A stretch of 41,224 nt of DNA from Candidatus Rokubacteria bacterium 13_1_40CM_69_27 (GTDB lineage: Bacteria > Methylomirabilota > Methylomirabilia > Rokubacteriales > CSP1-6): assembly GCA_001917535.1 (NCBI GenBank), contig MNEF01000065.1, positions 1 through 41,224 on the forward strand, written 5' to 3'. The position numbers were made by a program, and so were the translations under genes. Shown here piece after piece: positions 8,696 to 16,520 of this stretch (positions within the stretch are counted from its first letter, which is position 1; every line of letters begins with the position of its first letter). A model generated the notes under the pieces. That model was not told where the DNA came from, made no database searches, and saw only the letters and a list, made by a program, of their open reading frames with translations.

Positions 8696-9358
8696 TTATT
8701 CGTGAATGTCTATCGACGAGACCTCACCGGCCGGGATCCAAACGCCCTCACCTCGGCTTTCAGCGAGATCGCGAGCAAGACGCCCTTCCTTGTCGTACAT
8801 GCGGGTCTCCGGGCCGAGGAGCACGTCCTTACCGTAAGAGCTCAACGAGAATTCAATTCCACGACCCACGTACATGCGGCCGTCCTTCATGAAAACGGTG
8901 AGCCACGGCTGGCGGTCTCGGTTCAACCAGAGCCTGTCCCACAGATCCTCGCCGATCCCACTCGGGGGCAGGGGAATGCCGAGCTTGACGTAGGCGCGCT
9001 TGGTCGCTTTCACGTACCAATCATTGCAATAGGCGACCGCCCAGATTACTCCGATAGCAGCCGGAAGAACGAGAGACAGAGCGAGGAAGACAACCACGCC
9101 TCGATCGAGAATGAGACTCTCGCCACTCGAAGTCTTCTGGGCGACATCCATCAGCCGGCCTCTAAAGAGCACGAGATCTTTGGCTGACAGGAGCCAGAGC
9201 GGTAGATAGAGAAGGCTGACGGTAATGCTTCGTAGCGTAACTTCAAAGGTCTCGGTTTTTCCAATCGTCGGGACGAGAGTTTCTTTCATCCGGACAGTAA
9301 TGAAGCCCGGCATAACGAAGACCAAAATGATCAGCAGGGCTTCTATTGTCGCTGGCAT
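8696..9358 (-). CDS. Membrane protein, DUF6338-like, unknown function
   Basis: 220 residues from the ATG at 9358, which has AGGCGGG seven bases upstream. A GTG at 9364 would add two residues. Three hydrophobic segments are visible: IEALLIILVFVMPGFI at the N terminus, ITVSLLYLPLWLLSA near 45-60, and VVVFLALSLVLPAAIGVIWA near 90-110. A soluble C-terminal part follows with WLTVFMKDGRMYVGRGIEF and SLSSYGKDVLLGPETRMYD, a beta-rich pattern I associate with DUF6338. GC is about 50 percent locally, well below its neighbours, which suggests acquisition by transfer. It follows the small gene at 9636 after a 29-base gap. Function unknown. Confidence 0.7.
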   Translation of the reverse strand: MPATIEALLIILVFVMPGFITVRMKETLVPTIGKTETFEVTLRSITVSLLYLPLWLLSAKDLVLFRGRLMDVAQKTSSGESLILDRGVVVFLALSLVLPAAIGVIWAVAYCNDWYVKATKRAYVKLGIPLPPSGIGEDLWDRLWLNRDRQPWLTVFMKDGRMYVGRGIEFSLSSYGKDVLLGPETRMYDKEGRLARDLAESRGEGVWIPAGEVSSIDIHE

Positions 9359-9387
9359 TAGCACGCCCGCCTAAATTTCGAGTCTTC

Positions 9388-9636
9388 TTACTCCGAGATT
9401 GACGTCATTTCTGCTTTGGAGATTTCGGAGCCGGGGGAGGCACGGCGTGCTTCGGAGGACAGCTTGGCCTCGCGACCGAGAACTGTTTCTTCTTCAGCGG
9501 TACCCTCCTTCCCAACTAGCCGGCGATGGATTATTTCTTCGGGGGTGGCGGTGGAGTTGGATTCTTTGGTGGCTGCTGAGGACGAACGGTTCTTTCCGTG
9601 AAAGTCTTTTCGGTTGTCATCGCGATCCTCCGTCAT
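9388..9636 (-). CDS. Small disordered protein upstream of the DUF6338-like gene
   Basis: 82 residues from the ATG at 9636: MTEDRDDNRKDFHGKNRSSS, then a Ser/Thr/Glu-rich chain with no hydrophobic segment. It has low complexity and is predicted by eye to be disordered. It shares the low GC of the downstream DUF6338-like gene. A good promoter ends only four bases before its ATG (see 9641-9669), which argues that this frame is really expressed and that the earlier in-frame GTG at 9669 is not the start. I do not recognise a family. It could be a partner or regulator of the membrane protein, or a short leader gene. Confidence 0.5.
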   Translation of the reverse strand: MTEDRDDNRKDFHGKNRSSSAATKESNSTATPEEIIHRRLVGKEGTAEEETVLGREAKLSSEARRASPGSEISKAEMTSISE

Positions 9637-9640
9637 CGGT

Positions 9641-9669
9641 ACTATGAGTCTCAGCCGCTCATCTGTCAA
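9641..9669 (-). promoter_or_regulatory. Sigma70-type promoter for the low-GC two-gene islet
   Basis: Perfect TTGACA (9669-9664), 17-base spacer, CATAGT (9646-9641) on the minus strand. The expected transcription start falls on or within a base or two of the ATG at 9636, so the mRNA would be leaderless or nearly so. Confidence 0.55.
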
Positions 9670-9733
9670 TGTATGCCAAAGGGTACGACTGGGCTGGTCC
9701 GCAGAGCTGCCTCATAGCATGCGCAGTGGAGTC

Positions 9734-11080
9734 CTACCCCGTTTCGGGGTGCGGCAGGCGCGTGCGGCGGACCCGGGCCTGGACGTCGCGGACCACGTCG
9801 CCCTCCAGCTCGATCTCCACTTCGTGGTCCTCGGCGTCCCAGTGGTCGACGGTCGACAGCCAGCCCAGCGAGCGCCGACGGTGCGGCACCACGCGCCGTC
9901 CGCGATAGACGAGCGTCTTGTGGCCGGGGGACGTGAGCCGCTCCTGCTCCTCGGGGTTGGAGCCGCAGAGCCGCAGCACCTCCTGGTAGCGCGTCTCGCC
10001 CGGCACGATCCGCGCCAGCGTTTCCCGGGGGACGACGACGCCGCTGTCGCGCCCGGAACGACGCCCGTCGCGCCGACCGAAGTGGACGCGGGCGGAGAGG
10101 TTCCGGCCGGCGCGCTTGACGAGCATCAGCACCAGCGGCCCGGCCGCGTTGCCGAGGGCGAAGAAGAGGGTGGGGATGAGCACCGGCGCCCAGGACTGCA
10201 GCCGCGAGAAGTAGCCGAACTGCACGCTCAGCGTCTGGGGGCGGAGGCCCTCGGCGCGGTCGAGGAAGATCGAGACGACGTCGGTGTTGTCCAGGGTCTC
10301 GCTGAGCTGGCGCCGCGCCGACTGGGGGAACATCTCGTCGATCTTGAGGCGGTCGGCGTGGGCGAAATTGATGATGAGCTGCGAGGGGTCCTCCGAGAGC
10401 TTGATCACGCGGTCGCGGTTCCAGAAGTACATCGGGAAGGTCGCGCGCTGGCGGACGTCGCCGAAGCTCAAGGTCAGGCGGTGGCGCGGGCCCCAGAACG
10501 TCCGCTCGACCCAGGTGGCGGGCTTGGCCTTGACGAGCCCTCTCGTCGTCAGGCGCAGCCCGACGAGATAGGCGCGGTTCGCGGTCTTCGGGCTCCAGGG
10601 GATGCGGACGTAGGTGGCCGGCGAGCTGATCCCGAGGCCGCCCCCTGCGCGAACGAAGGTGACGAAGGGGGCGCCGCCGGCGATGGGGTCGCGGAGGCTG
10701 CGGCCGTCCGGCCCTCGCTGATAGAGGTTCCGCGCGGAGAGCGACAGCCGTCCCTCCTCGATGACGGCGAAGCCCTGCTGCTCCACCGTGCGCGCCAGCG
10801 CGGGATCGGGTGGGCCCGTGGTCGGGTCGGGCGCCACCGCGCCGGGCCACAAGAGGTACAGGTCCTGCTCGATGTCGCCGGCGCTCAGCGTCGGCGGTAC
10901 CGCCAGGCTGAACAGCACGTCCACCGGCACGTCGCCCGGCTCCGGCGTGACGTTAGCCAGGATGAAGAGCGGCCCGATCGTGAACTCCGGGTGTGGGCGC
11001 GAGGCGAGGAAGAGCTGGCCGTGGGCCGTCGCCGGACCGCTGGCGAGGAGCAAGCCGGCCAGCAGCAACACGCGCGGCAT
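9734..11080 (-). CDS. Secreted/membrane protein of unknown function with BamE/SmpA-like C-terminal domain
   Basis: 448 aa. A Sec signal peptide (MPRVLLLAGLLLASGPATAH) is followed by a roughly 300-residue domain I do not recognise (for example FTIGPLFILANVTPEPGDVP and RTFWGPRHRLTLSFGDVRQR). A membrane segment follows (WAPVLIPTLFFALGNAAGPL), then a cytoplasmic-looking basic linker. The C-terminal region ARIVPGETRYQEVLRLCGSN ... KTLVYRGRRVVP ... HEVEIELEGDVVRDVQARV has the spacing of BamE/SmpA-like domains (PG.T...V...G, then a beta strand pair). The ATG follows the stop of the upstream binding-protein gene after one base (TAACATG), so the two are translationally coupled. That link to a transport receptor is unexpected for a BamE-like protein. 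Confidence 0.6.
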   Translation of the reverse strand: MPRVLLLAGLLLASGPATAHGQLFLASRPHPEFTIGPLFILANVTPEPGDVPVDVLFSLAVPPTLSAGDIEQDLYLLWPGAVAPDPTTGPPDPALARTVEQQGFAVIEEGRLSLSARNLYQRGPDGRSLRDPIAGGAPFVTFVRAGGGLGISSPATYVRIPWSPKTANRAYLVGLRLTTRGLVKAKPATWVERTFWGPRHRLTLSFGDVRQRATFPMYFWNRDRVIKLSEDPSQLIINFAHADRLKIDEMFPQSARRQLSETLDNTDVVSIFLDRAEGLRPQTLSVQFGYFSRLQSWAPVLIPTLFFALGNAAGPLVLMLVKRAGRNLSARVHFGRRDGRRSGRDSGVVVPRETLARIVPGETRYQEVLRLCGSNPEEQERLTSPGHKTLVYRGRRVVPHRRRSLGWLSTVDHWDAEDHEVEIELEGDVVRDVQARVRRTRLPHPETG

Positions 11081-11081
11081 G

Positions 11082-12053
11082 TTAAACGCGCACCGGGATG
11101 AATTCCTTGGTGTAGTGATCGTCCAGCGGCAGCCGCTTCTTGATGACCCCGTGCTCGAGCAGCGTGTCCTGCATGGTCCTGAGCGCTTCGACGCTGATCG
11201 TCCCGTCCCCGGAGAGGAGCGGTCCGGAGATCTTGTGGGCACCGAGCGTCGCCTCCACGCTCCACCCCAGCTTCTTCGCCGCGATCGCGGCGGCGTCCTG
11301 GGGGCTGGCCCGCATGAAGTGCTGGGCGCGGAAGATCGCGCGCGTCGCCTTGCGGATGGCCTCGCCGTTCTTCTTGATCGCCTCTTCGGAGGCGTACTGG
11401 ATCTGGCTGATCCACTTCGGCGTCACCGAGTCCAGGCGCATCAGCACCTTCGACTTGCCCTGCTGCTCGGTGACCGCCCCCCCGTCGCCCCAGACGAAGG
11501 CGTGGATCTCCTTGCGCGTCAGCGCGGCCAGCTGGGCATCGAGCCCGCCCAGGCCCACGATCTTCACGTCGCGATCGGGATCCCAGCCCTGCTGCTTGGC
11601 CACGATCTGGGCGAAGACCCACGTGGTCGAGCCGATGAGCGTCACGCCGATCGCTTTGCCCTTGAGGTCCGCCACCCGCTGGATCTCGGGCGCGACATTG
11701 AGGGTGAAGTGATTGCCCTCGGTCTGGGTGGCGATCATCTTGAGCGGCATGCCGGCCTCGCGGAAGACCAGGATGTCCGTGGCGCCGGTGGCGCCGACCA
11801 GGATCTCGCCCGCGATCACGGCCTTGGCGAGGTTGGGGCCGCCGCGGAAGGGGACGAACTCGGCGGCCAGCCCCTCCTGAGCGAAGAAGCCCTTCTCGAG
11901 CGCCAGGACGAACGGACCGGCCAGCGCGTAATCTCCCAGCACCGCGGTGCCCACCTTCACGCTCGTCTGAGCGCGAACGATGCCCGGGACGAGGGCGCCG
12001 GCCGCGGCGACCGCGGTCGACCGGAGGAACCGGCGGCGGGAACGTGAGGTCAT
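11082..12053 (-). CDS. ABC transporter periplasmic binding protein, NMT1/SsuA-like
   Basis: 323 aa. It starts MTSRSRRRFLRSTAVAAAGA with a twin-arginine motif at residues 6-11 and an AQT-type cleavage region, so it is probably Tat-exported. The mature protein has the NMT1/SsuA layout: VGTAVLGDYALAGPFVLALE, KGFFAQEGLAAEFVPFRGGP, DLKGKAIGVTLIGSTTWVFA and DAQLAALTRKEIHAFVWGDG. The family serves nitrate, sulfonate, taurine or pyrimidine-type importers. No ATPase or permease is adjacent. The incomplete importer at 1710-3987 lacks just such a receptor, so they may work together, but 7 kb and two other operons separate them. ATG at 12053; the divergent neighbour is an enoyl-CoA hydratase. Confidence 0.88.
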   Translation of the reverse strand: MTSRSRRRFLRSTAVAAAGALVPGIVRAQTSVKVGTAVLGDYALAGPFVLALEKGFFAQEGLAAEFVPFRGGPNLAKAVIAGEILVGATGATDILVFREAGMPLKMIATQTEGNHFTLNVAPEIQRVADLKGKAIGVTLIGSTTWVFAQIVAKQQGWDPDRDVKIVGLGGLDAQLAALTRKEIHAFVWGDGGAVTEQQGKSKVLMRLDSVTPKWISQIQYASEEAIKKNGEAIRKATRAIFRAQHFMRASPQDAAAIAAKKLGWSVEATLGAHKISGPLLSGDGTISVEALRTMQDTLLEHGVIKKRLPLDDHYTKEFIPVRV

Positions 12054-12079
12054 GCGATGGTCTCCCGAGGTGGCGTCGC

Positions 12080-12108
12080 TTGACAGAGTGATGAGCTTCC
12101 CATAGGTT
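12080..12108 (+). promoter_or_regulatory. Promoter for the hydratase-livGFKHM operon
   Basis: TTGACA (12080-12085), 17-base spacer, TAGGTT (12103-12108), in the 150-base divergent gap. It would start transcription near 12115, leaving about 90 bases of leader before the ATG at 12204. Confidence 0.5.
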
Positions 12109-12203
12109 AGGCGGCACCTTCCATGAGCGAGGTCCTCAGCATCGTACAACCTCGTCGGCTCCACCGCCAACCCGCCCCTCTCTGCTGCCGCGCCTGAGAG
12201 CCC

Positions 12204-12957
12204 ATGCACGACGAGCCCGTCTCCTACGAAGCGCGCGACGGCGTGGCCTGGATCACGCTGAACCGGCCGGCCGTGCTCAACGCCCTCGACACCGAGCTGG
12301 CCGCCGCGCTCGCCGATCACGTCGAAGCGGCGGCGGCCGCCGGCGACGTCGCGCTCGTCATCGTGCGCGGCCGCGGGCGCGCCTTCTGCTCGGGGATGGA
12401 CCGGACGGCGCTGGGCGAGGGCACGATCGGCGAGCCCTTCTTCCGTCACTGGATCCGGGCCCTGAACGGCCTGGAGGACATGCCGAAGATCACGGTGGCG
12501 GTGCTGCACGGATATTCCATCGGCGGCGGCCTGCAGCTGGCGCTGGCCTGCGACCTGCGCGTCGCCGCCGATGACGCGGTCATCGGGCTCGGCGCCACCC
12601 GGCACGGACTGATCCCCGATGGCGCCGTGCTCAGGCTCGCCCGCCTGGTCGGGCTGGGTCGGGCCAAGGAGCTGGCCCTGCTGAACGACGAGGTGAGCGC
12701 CGCCGAGGCCCGCGCCATCGGCCTGGTGAACTGGGTGTGCCCGGCGGCCGAGATCGAGCCGACGCTCCGGGGGCTCATCGACAAGGCGCGCGGCGCGTCG
12801 CCCACGGCGGCCGGCCACACCAAGCGGCTCCTCCAGGCCTCCTTTCACGGGGACCCGCGCGCCCTGATCGAGGAACTCATCAAGGCGCAGAACGAGTGCA
12901 TGGCCTCGTGGGAGATCGCGGAAGCGAACCGGGCGTGGCGGGAGAAGCGGGACCGAG
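12204..12957 (+). CDS. Enoyl-CoA hydratase/isomerase family protein (3' end fused out of frame)
   Basis: Crotonase-fold protein acting on acyl-CoA thioesters in the cytoplasm. It begins MHDEPVSYEARDGVAWITLN. The two oxyanion-hole segments are AFCSGMD (about residues 60-66) and GYSIGGGLQLALACDLRVA (from 103). The usual first catalytic-Glu region reads GATRHGLIPDGAVLRLARLV, without the expected Glu, so hydration itself is uncertain. It ends like family members at EANRAWREKR (about residue 250), but no stop codon follows. The frame runs on to 13601 through the livG gene as non-homologous sequence. Sequence at the junction appears to be missing (see the livG entry). First gene of a Liv importer operon. 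Confidence 0.8.
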
Positions 12958-13683
12958 GGGCTCACCAAGGAGTTCCTCGGATTCGTCGCCGTCAAGGGCG
13001 TCAGCCTCCACGTCCGCCGCGGCACCATCCACGCGCTGATCGGGCCGAATGGGGCGGGGAAGACGACCTGCTTCAACCTCCTCACCCACTTCCTGACCCC
13101 CACGCGTGGGCGCATCCGCTTCAAGGGCCAGGACATCACGGGCTCGCGGCCCGCGGACATCGCGCGGCTGGGCCTGGTGCGCTCGTTCCAGATCTCTGCC
13201 GTCTTCCCCCACCTCACGGTGCTGGAGAACGTGCGGATCGCGCTGCAGCGGAAGCGGGGCAACTCCTTCGACTTCTGGCGGTCGGACCGGATGCTCGATG
13301 CCCTCAACGAGCGCGCCGTCGAGCTCATCGCCGCCGTCGGGCTCGCCGACTTCGCGGGCGCCATCGCGGTCGAGCTGCCCTACGGGCGCAAGCGGGCGCT
13401 GGAGATCGCCACCACGCTGGCCCTGGACCCGGAGATGATGCTGCTCGACGAGCCGACGGCCGGCATGTCCCACGAGGACGTGGGGCGCATCTCGGCTCTC
13501 ATCAAGCGGGCGGCCGCCGACCGCACCGTGCTCATGGTCGAGCACAATCTGAGCGTGGTGGAGAACCTCTCGCACGTGATCACCGTGCTCGCCCGCGGTG
13601 AGATCATTGCCGAGGGCGACTACGCGACCGTCGCCCGCAACCCCGACGTCATCCAGGCCTACATGGGCTCCGGCCATGTCTGA
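12958..13683 (+). pseudogene. livG-type branched-chain/carboxylate ABC ATPase lacking a start codon
   Basis: The translated frame gives GLTKEFLGFVAVKGVSLHVR, then Walker A GPNGAGKTT, RSFQISAVFPHLTVLENV, the LivG-type signature LPYGRKRALEIATTLA and Walker B MMLLDEPTAGMSHED, and ends ...AYMGSGHV. It is complete from about residue 8 of a normal LivG to the end. However, no ATG, GTG or TTG exists in frame between a stop at 12865 and the GTG at 13177, which lies after Walker A. The hydratase frame enters one base out of phase. Removing one G from the run at 12957-12960 would create a continuous hydratase-LivG fusion. A small deletion removing the hydratase stop and the livG start is equally possible. 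The rest of the operon looks intact. Confidence 0.75.
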
Positions 13684-14380
13684 ACCGCTGCTCCGCGTCC
13701 GGGACCTCCACGCCTGGTACGGCGAGTCGCACATCCTCCACGGTGTGACCTTCGACATCGACCCCGGCGAGGTGGTCACCCTGCTCGGCCGCAACGGCGC
13801 CGGCAAGACCACGACGATGAAGTCCATCATGGGCATCGTCACCAGGCGCCGCGGCTCGATCCAGTTCCAGGGCCGGGAGACGATCGGGTTGCCGTCGAAC
13901 GCCATCGCCCGGCTGGGGATCGCGTTCTGCCCCGAGGAGCGCGGGATCTTCGCCAGCCTCAACGTGCAGGAGAACCTGCTGCTGCCGCCGGTCGTGCGGG
14001 AGGGCGGCCTCGGCCTGGACGGGATCTTCGGTCTCTTTCCCAACCTCAAGGAGCGCCTGCGCAGCCAGGGCACCAAGCTTTCGGGCGGCGAGCAGCAGAT
14101 GCTCGCCATCGGTCGAATATTGAGAACGGGGGCGCGCCTGCTCCTGCTTGACGAGCCCACGGAAGGGCTGGCCCCGGTGGTGCGGGAGCACATCGGCGCC
14201 ACCATCGCGCGTCTCAAGGCGCAGGGATTCACCATCCTGCTCGTGGAGCAAAACTTCCGCTTCGCGGCGACCGTGGCCGACCGCCACTACGTGATGGAGT
14301 ACGGGCGCGTGGTGGATATGATTCCCAACGCACAGCTCGAGGCGAGCATGGGCAAGCTCCACGACTATCTCGGGGTATAG
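13676..14380 (+). CDS. livF: Branched-chain amino acid-type ABC transporter ATP-binding protein LivF
   Basis: Second ATPase of the first Liv importer (234 aa). Walker A GRNGAGKT (38-45), LivF-like FCPEERGIFASLNVQENL, signature LSGGEQQMLAIGRIL, Walker B LLLLDEPTEGLAP and switch region ILLVEQNFRFA. The ATG at 13676 lies inside the last codons of livG (8-base overlap), so livF translation is normally coupled to livG. If livG is really broken, livF expression could suffer. It lacks the basic C-terminal tail seen on the two LivF proteins at 26-34 kb. Substrate class (amino acid, amide, urea or aromatic acid) cannot be read from the ATPase. Confidence 0.93.
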   Translation: MSEPLLRVRDLHAWYGESHILHGVTFDIDPGEVVTLLGRNGAGKTTTMKSIMGIVTRRRGSIQFQGRETIGLPSNAIARLGIAFCPEERGIFASLNVQENLLLPPVVREGGLGLDGIFGLFPNLKERLRSQGTKLSGGEQQMLAIGRILRTGARLLLLDEPTEGLAPVVREHIGATIARLKAQGFTILLVEQNFRFAATVADRHYVMEYGRVVDMIPNAQLEASMGKLHDYLGV

Positions 14381-14394
14381 AAAGGAGTCCTCGA

Positions 14395-15606
14395 ATGATC
14401 ATCCTACGCATCCTGGTGCTCGGGGTCGCGCTGCTCCTGGCCACCGGCCCCGCTCAGGCCCAGATCTCGGACGGCGTCGTCAAGATCGGCATCATGAACG
14501 ACCAGTCCGGCACCTACGCCGACCTGGCCGGGCCGGGCTCCGTCGTCGCCGCCCGCATGGCGGTGGAGGATTACGGAGCGGCCCGGAAGGGTCTCAAGGT
14601 CGAGATCGTCGTCGCCGACCACCAGAACAAGCCCGACGTCGGCTCCAGCATCGCGCGCCAGTGGTTCGACGCCGACAAGGTGGACGTGATCATCGACGTG
14701 CCGACGTCCTCCGTCGTCCTGGCCGTCAACCAGATTGCCCGGGAGAAGAACAAGGCCCTGATCGTCTCCACCGGCGCCACGTCGGACCTGACCGGGGCCG
14801 CCTGCTCGCCCAATGCGATCCACTGGACGTATGACACGTGGTCGCTGGCCAACGGCACTGGGTCGGCCATCGTGAAGACGGGTGGGGAGACGTGGTTCTT
14901 CCTCACCGCCGACTACAAATTCGGACATGACCTCGAGCGCGACACCGAGGCGGTCGTGGTCAAGAACGGCGGCAAGGTGCTGGGCAAGGTGCGCCATCCC
15001 TTCCCGACCGCCGACTTCTCCTCGTTCCTGCTCCAGGCCCAGGCGTCCAAGGCCAAGATCATCGGCCTCGCCAACGCCGGCGCCGACACGACGAACGCCA
15101 TCAAGCAGGGGGCGGAGTTCGGCATCGTGCGCGGCGGCCAGCAGTTCGCCGGCCTCCTCGTGTTTCTCACCGACGTGCATTCGCTCGGTCTCGAGAAGGC
15201 GCAGGGGCTGCTCCTCACGGAGTCCTTCTACTGGGATCTCAACGACCAGACCCGCGCCTTCTCCAAGCGCTTCGCCGAGCGCCACCGCGGCGCCATGCCC
15301 ACGATGGCCCAGGCTGGCGTCTACTCCGCGGTCCTGCATTACTTGAAATCGGTGGAGGCGCTCAAGAGCGACGACGGCCCCAAGGTGATCGCCAAGATGA
15401 AGGAGTTACCGACCGACGACCCGGTGTTCGGCAAGGGGCGTGTCCGCCCCGACGGGCGCAAGATCCACCCCGTGTACCTGTTCGAGGTGAAGAAGCCCTC
15501 GGAGTCGAAGGGGCCGTGGGACTACTACAAGGTCCGGGCCACCATCCCGGCCGAGCAGGCGTTCCGCCCTATGGACCAGGGCGGCTGCCCGCTGGTGAAG
15601 AAGTAG
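14395..15606 (+). CDS. Periplasmic binding protein, LivK/Peripla_BP_6 family
   Basis: Solute receptor of the first Liv importer (403 aa). AAAGGAG lies nine bases before the ATG. The Sec signal peptide MIILRILVLGVALLLATGPA ends with AQA near residue 22. The mature protein opens ISDGVVKIGIMNDQSGTYAD, then GPGSVVAARMAVEDYGAARK and VEIVVADHQNKPDVGSSIAR, the usual Type I fold start. C-terminal YLFEVKKPSESKGPWDYYKV is common in receptors annotated for branched-chain amino acids but often serving carboxylates or aromatics. The neighbouring CoA enzymes favour a carboxylic acid ligand (inference). Confidence 0.92.
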   Translation: MIILRILVLGVALLLATGPAQAQISDGVVKIGIMNDQSGTYADLAGPGSVVAARMAVEDYGAARKGLKVEIVVADHQNKPDVGSSIARQWFDADKVDVIIDVPTSSVVLAVNQIAREKNKALIVSTGATSDLTGAACSPNAIHWTYDTWSLANGTGSAIVKTGGETWFFLTADYKFGHDLERDTEAVVVKNGGKVLGKVRHPFPTADFSSFLLQAQASKAKIIGLANAGADTTNAIKQGAEFGIVRGGQQFAGLLVFLTDVHSLGLEKAQGLLLTESFYWDLNDQTRAFSKRFAERHRGAMPTMAQAGVYSAVLHYLKSVEALKSDDGPKVIAKMKELPTDDPVFGKGRVRPDGRKIHPVYLFEVKKPSESKGPWDYYKVRATIPAEQAFRPMDQGGCPLVKK

Positions 15607-15631
15607 CGCAGGCCGACGGCGGGCCCCGGGC

Positions 15632-16516
15632 TTGAGCCTCTTCGGCGTGGCGACCCAGGCGCTGTTCGGGCAGCTCCTGATCGGGCTGATCAACGGCGCG
15701 TTCTACGCCATGCTCAGCCTGGGGCTCTCGGTCATCTTCGGCCTGCTCAACATCATCAACTTCGCCCATGGCGCCCAGTACATGATGGGCGCGTTCGTCG
15801 CCTATTTCCTGCTCAGCCTGACCGGCCTCGGCTACTGGTGGTCGCTGCTGCTGGCGCCCATCGTCGTCGGGCTCTTCGGCATCGCGCTCGAGCGCACGAT
15901 GCTCAAGCGGCTGTACCACCTCGACCACCTCTACGGGCTGCTCCTGACCTTCGGGCTCGCCCTCATCATTCAGGGCGTGTTCCGTAACGAGTTCGGATCG
16001 TCGGGGCTCCCCTACGCCATCCCCGCCCAGCTCACGGGCGGCTACAACCTCGGCTTCATGTTCCTGCCCGCCTACCGCGCGTGGGTGGTGGTCTTCTCGC
16101 TCGGGGTCTGCCTGGCCACCTGGTGGGTGATCGAGCGCACGAAGCTCGGCTCGTACCTCCGGGCCGCCACCGAGAACCCGACGCTGGTGCGCGCGTTCGG
16201 CATCAACGTGCCGAGGATGATCACGCTCACGTACGGCTTCGGCGTCGGCCTGGCTGGGCTCGCCGGGGTGCTGGCGGCGCCGATCTACCAGGTGAACCCG
16301 CTGATGGGGGCCGACCTCATCATCGTGGTCTTCGCGGTGGTGGTGATCGGCGGGATGGGATCCATCATGGGCTCCATCGTCACCGGCTTCGCGCTGGGGG
16401 TGGTGGAGGGCTTCACCAAGGTCTTCTACCCGGAGGCCTCCAACACGGTGATCTTTGTCATCATGGCCCTGGTCCTGCTCGTCCGGCCGACCGGGCTCTT
16501 CGGACGGGCGAGCTAA
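15632..16516 (+). CDS. livH: Branched-chain amino acid-type ABC transporter permease LivH
   Basis: Inner-membrane channel subunit (294 aa) of the first Liv importer. TTG at 15632 is taken as start; a GTG at 15647 would be five residues shorter. The family signature is LINGAFYAMLSLGLSVIFGL followed by NIINFAHGAQYMMGAFVAYF. Near residue 190 come RAFGINVPRMITLTYGFGVG and later VVIGGMGSIMGSIVTGFALG, the conserved end loop contacting the ATPase. About eight hydrophobic stretches are seen. It sits 25 bases after the receptor gene and 4 bases before livM. Confidence 0.93.
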   Translation: MSLFGVATQALFGQLLIGLINGAFYAMLSLGLSVIFGLLNIINFAHGAQYMMGAFVAYFLLSLTGLGYWWSLLLAPIVVGLFGIALERTMLKRLYHLDHLYGLLLTFGLALIIQGVFRNEFGSSGLPYAIPAQLTGGYNLGFMFLPAYRAWVVVFSLGVCLATWWVIERTKLGSYLRAATENPTLVRAFGINVPRMITLTYGFGVGLAGLAGVLAAPIYQVNPLMGADLIIVVFAVVVIGGMGSIMGSIVTGFALGVVEGFTKVFYPEASNTVIFVIMALVLLVRPTGLFGRAS

Positions 16517-16520
16517 TTAG

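Noticed and set aside
5568-8705. A plus-strand open frame of over 1000 codons
   Set aside because: It runs antisense to the dppB-like and binding-protein genes and out of phase with the oxidase. Its Arg/His/Pro/Ala-rich text is the usual shadow of high-GC genes.
12204-13601. Hydratase as a 465-residue two-domain protein
   Set aside because: Residues after about 250 are livG read out of phase, with low-complexity Arg/Pro/Gly/His text and no homology pattern.
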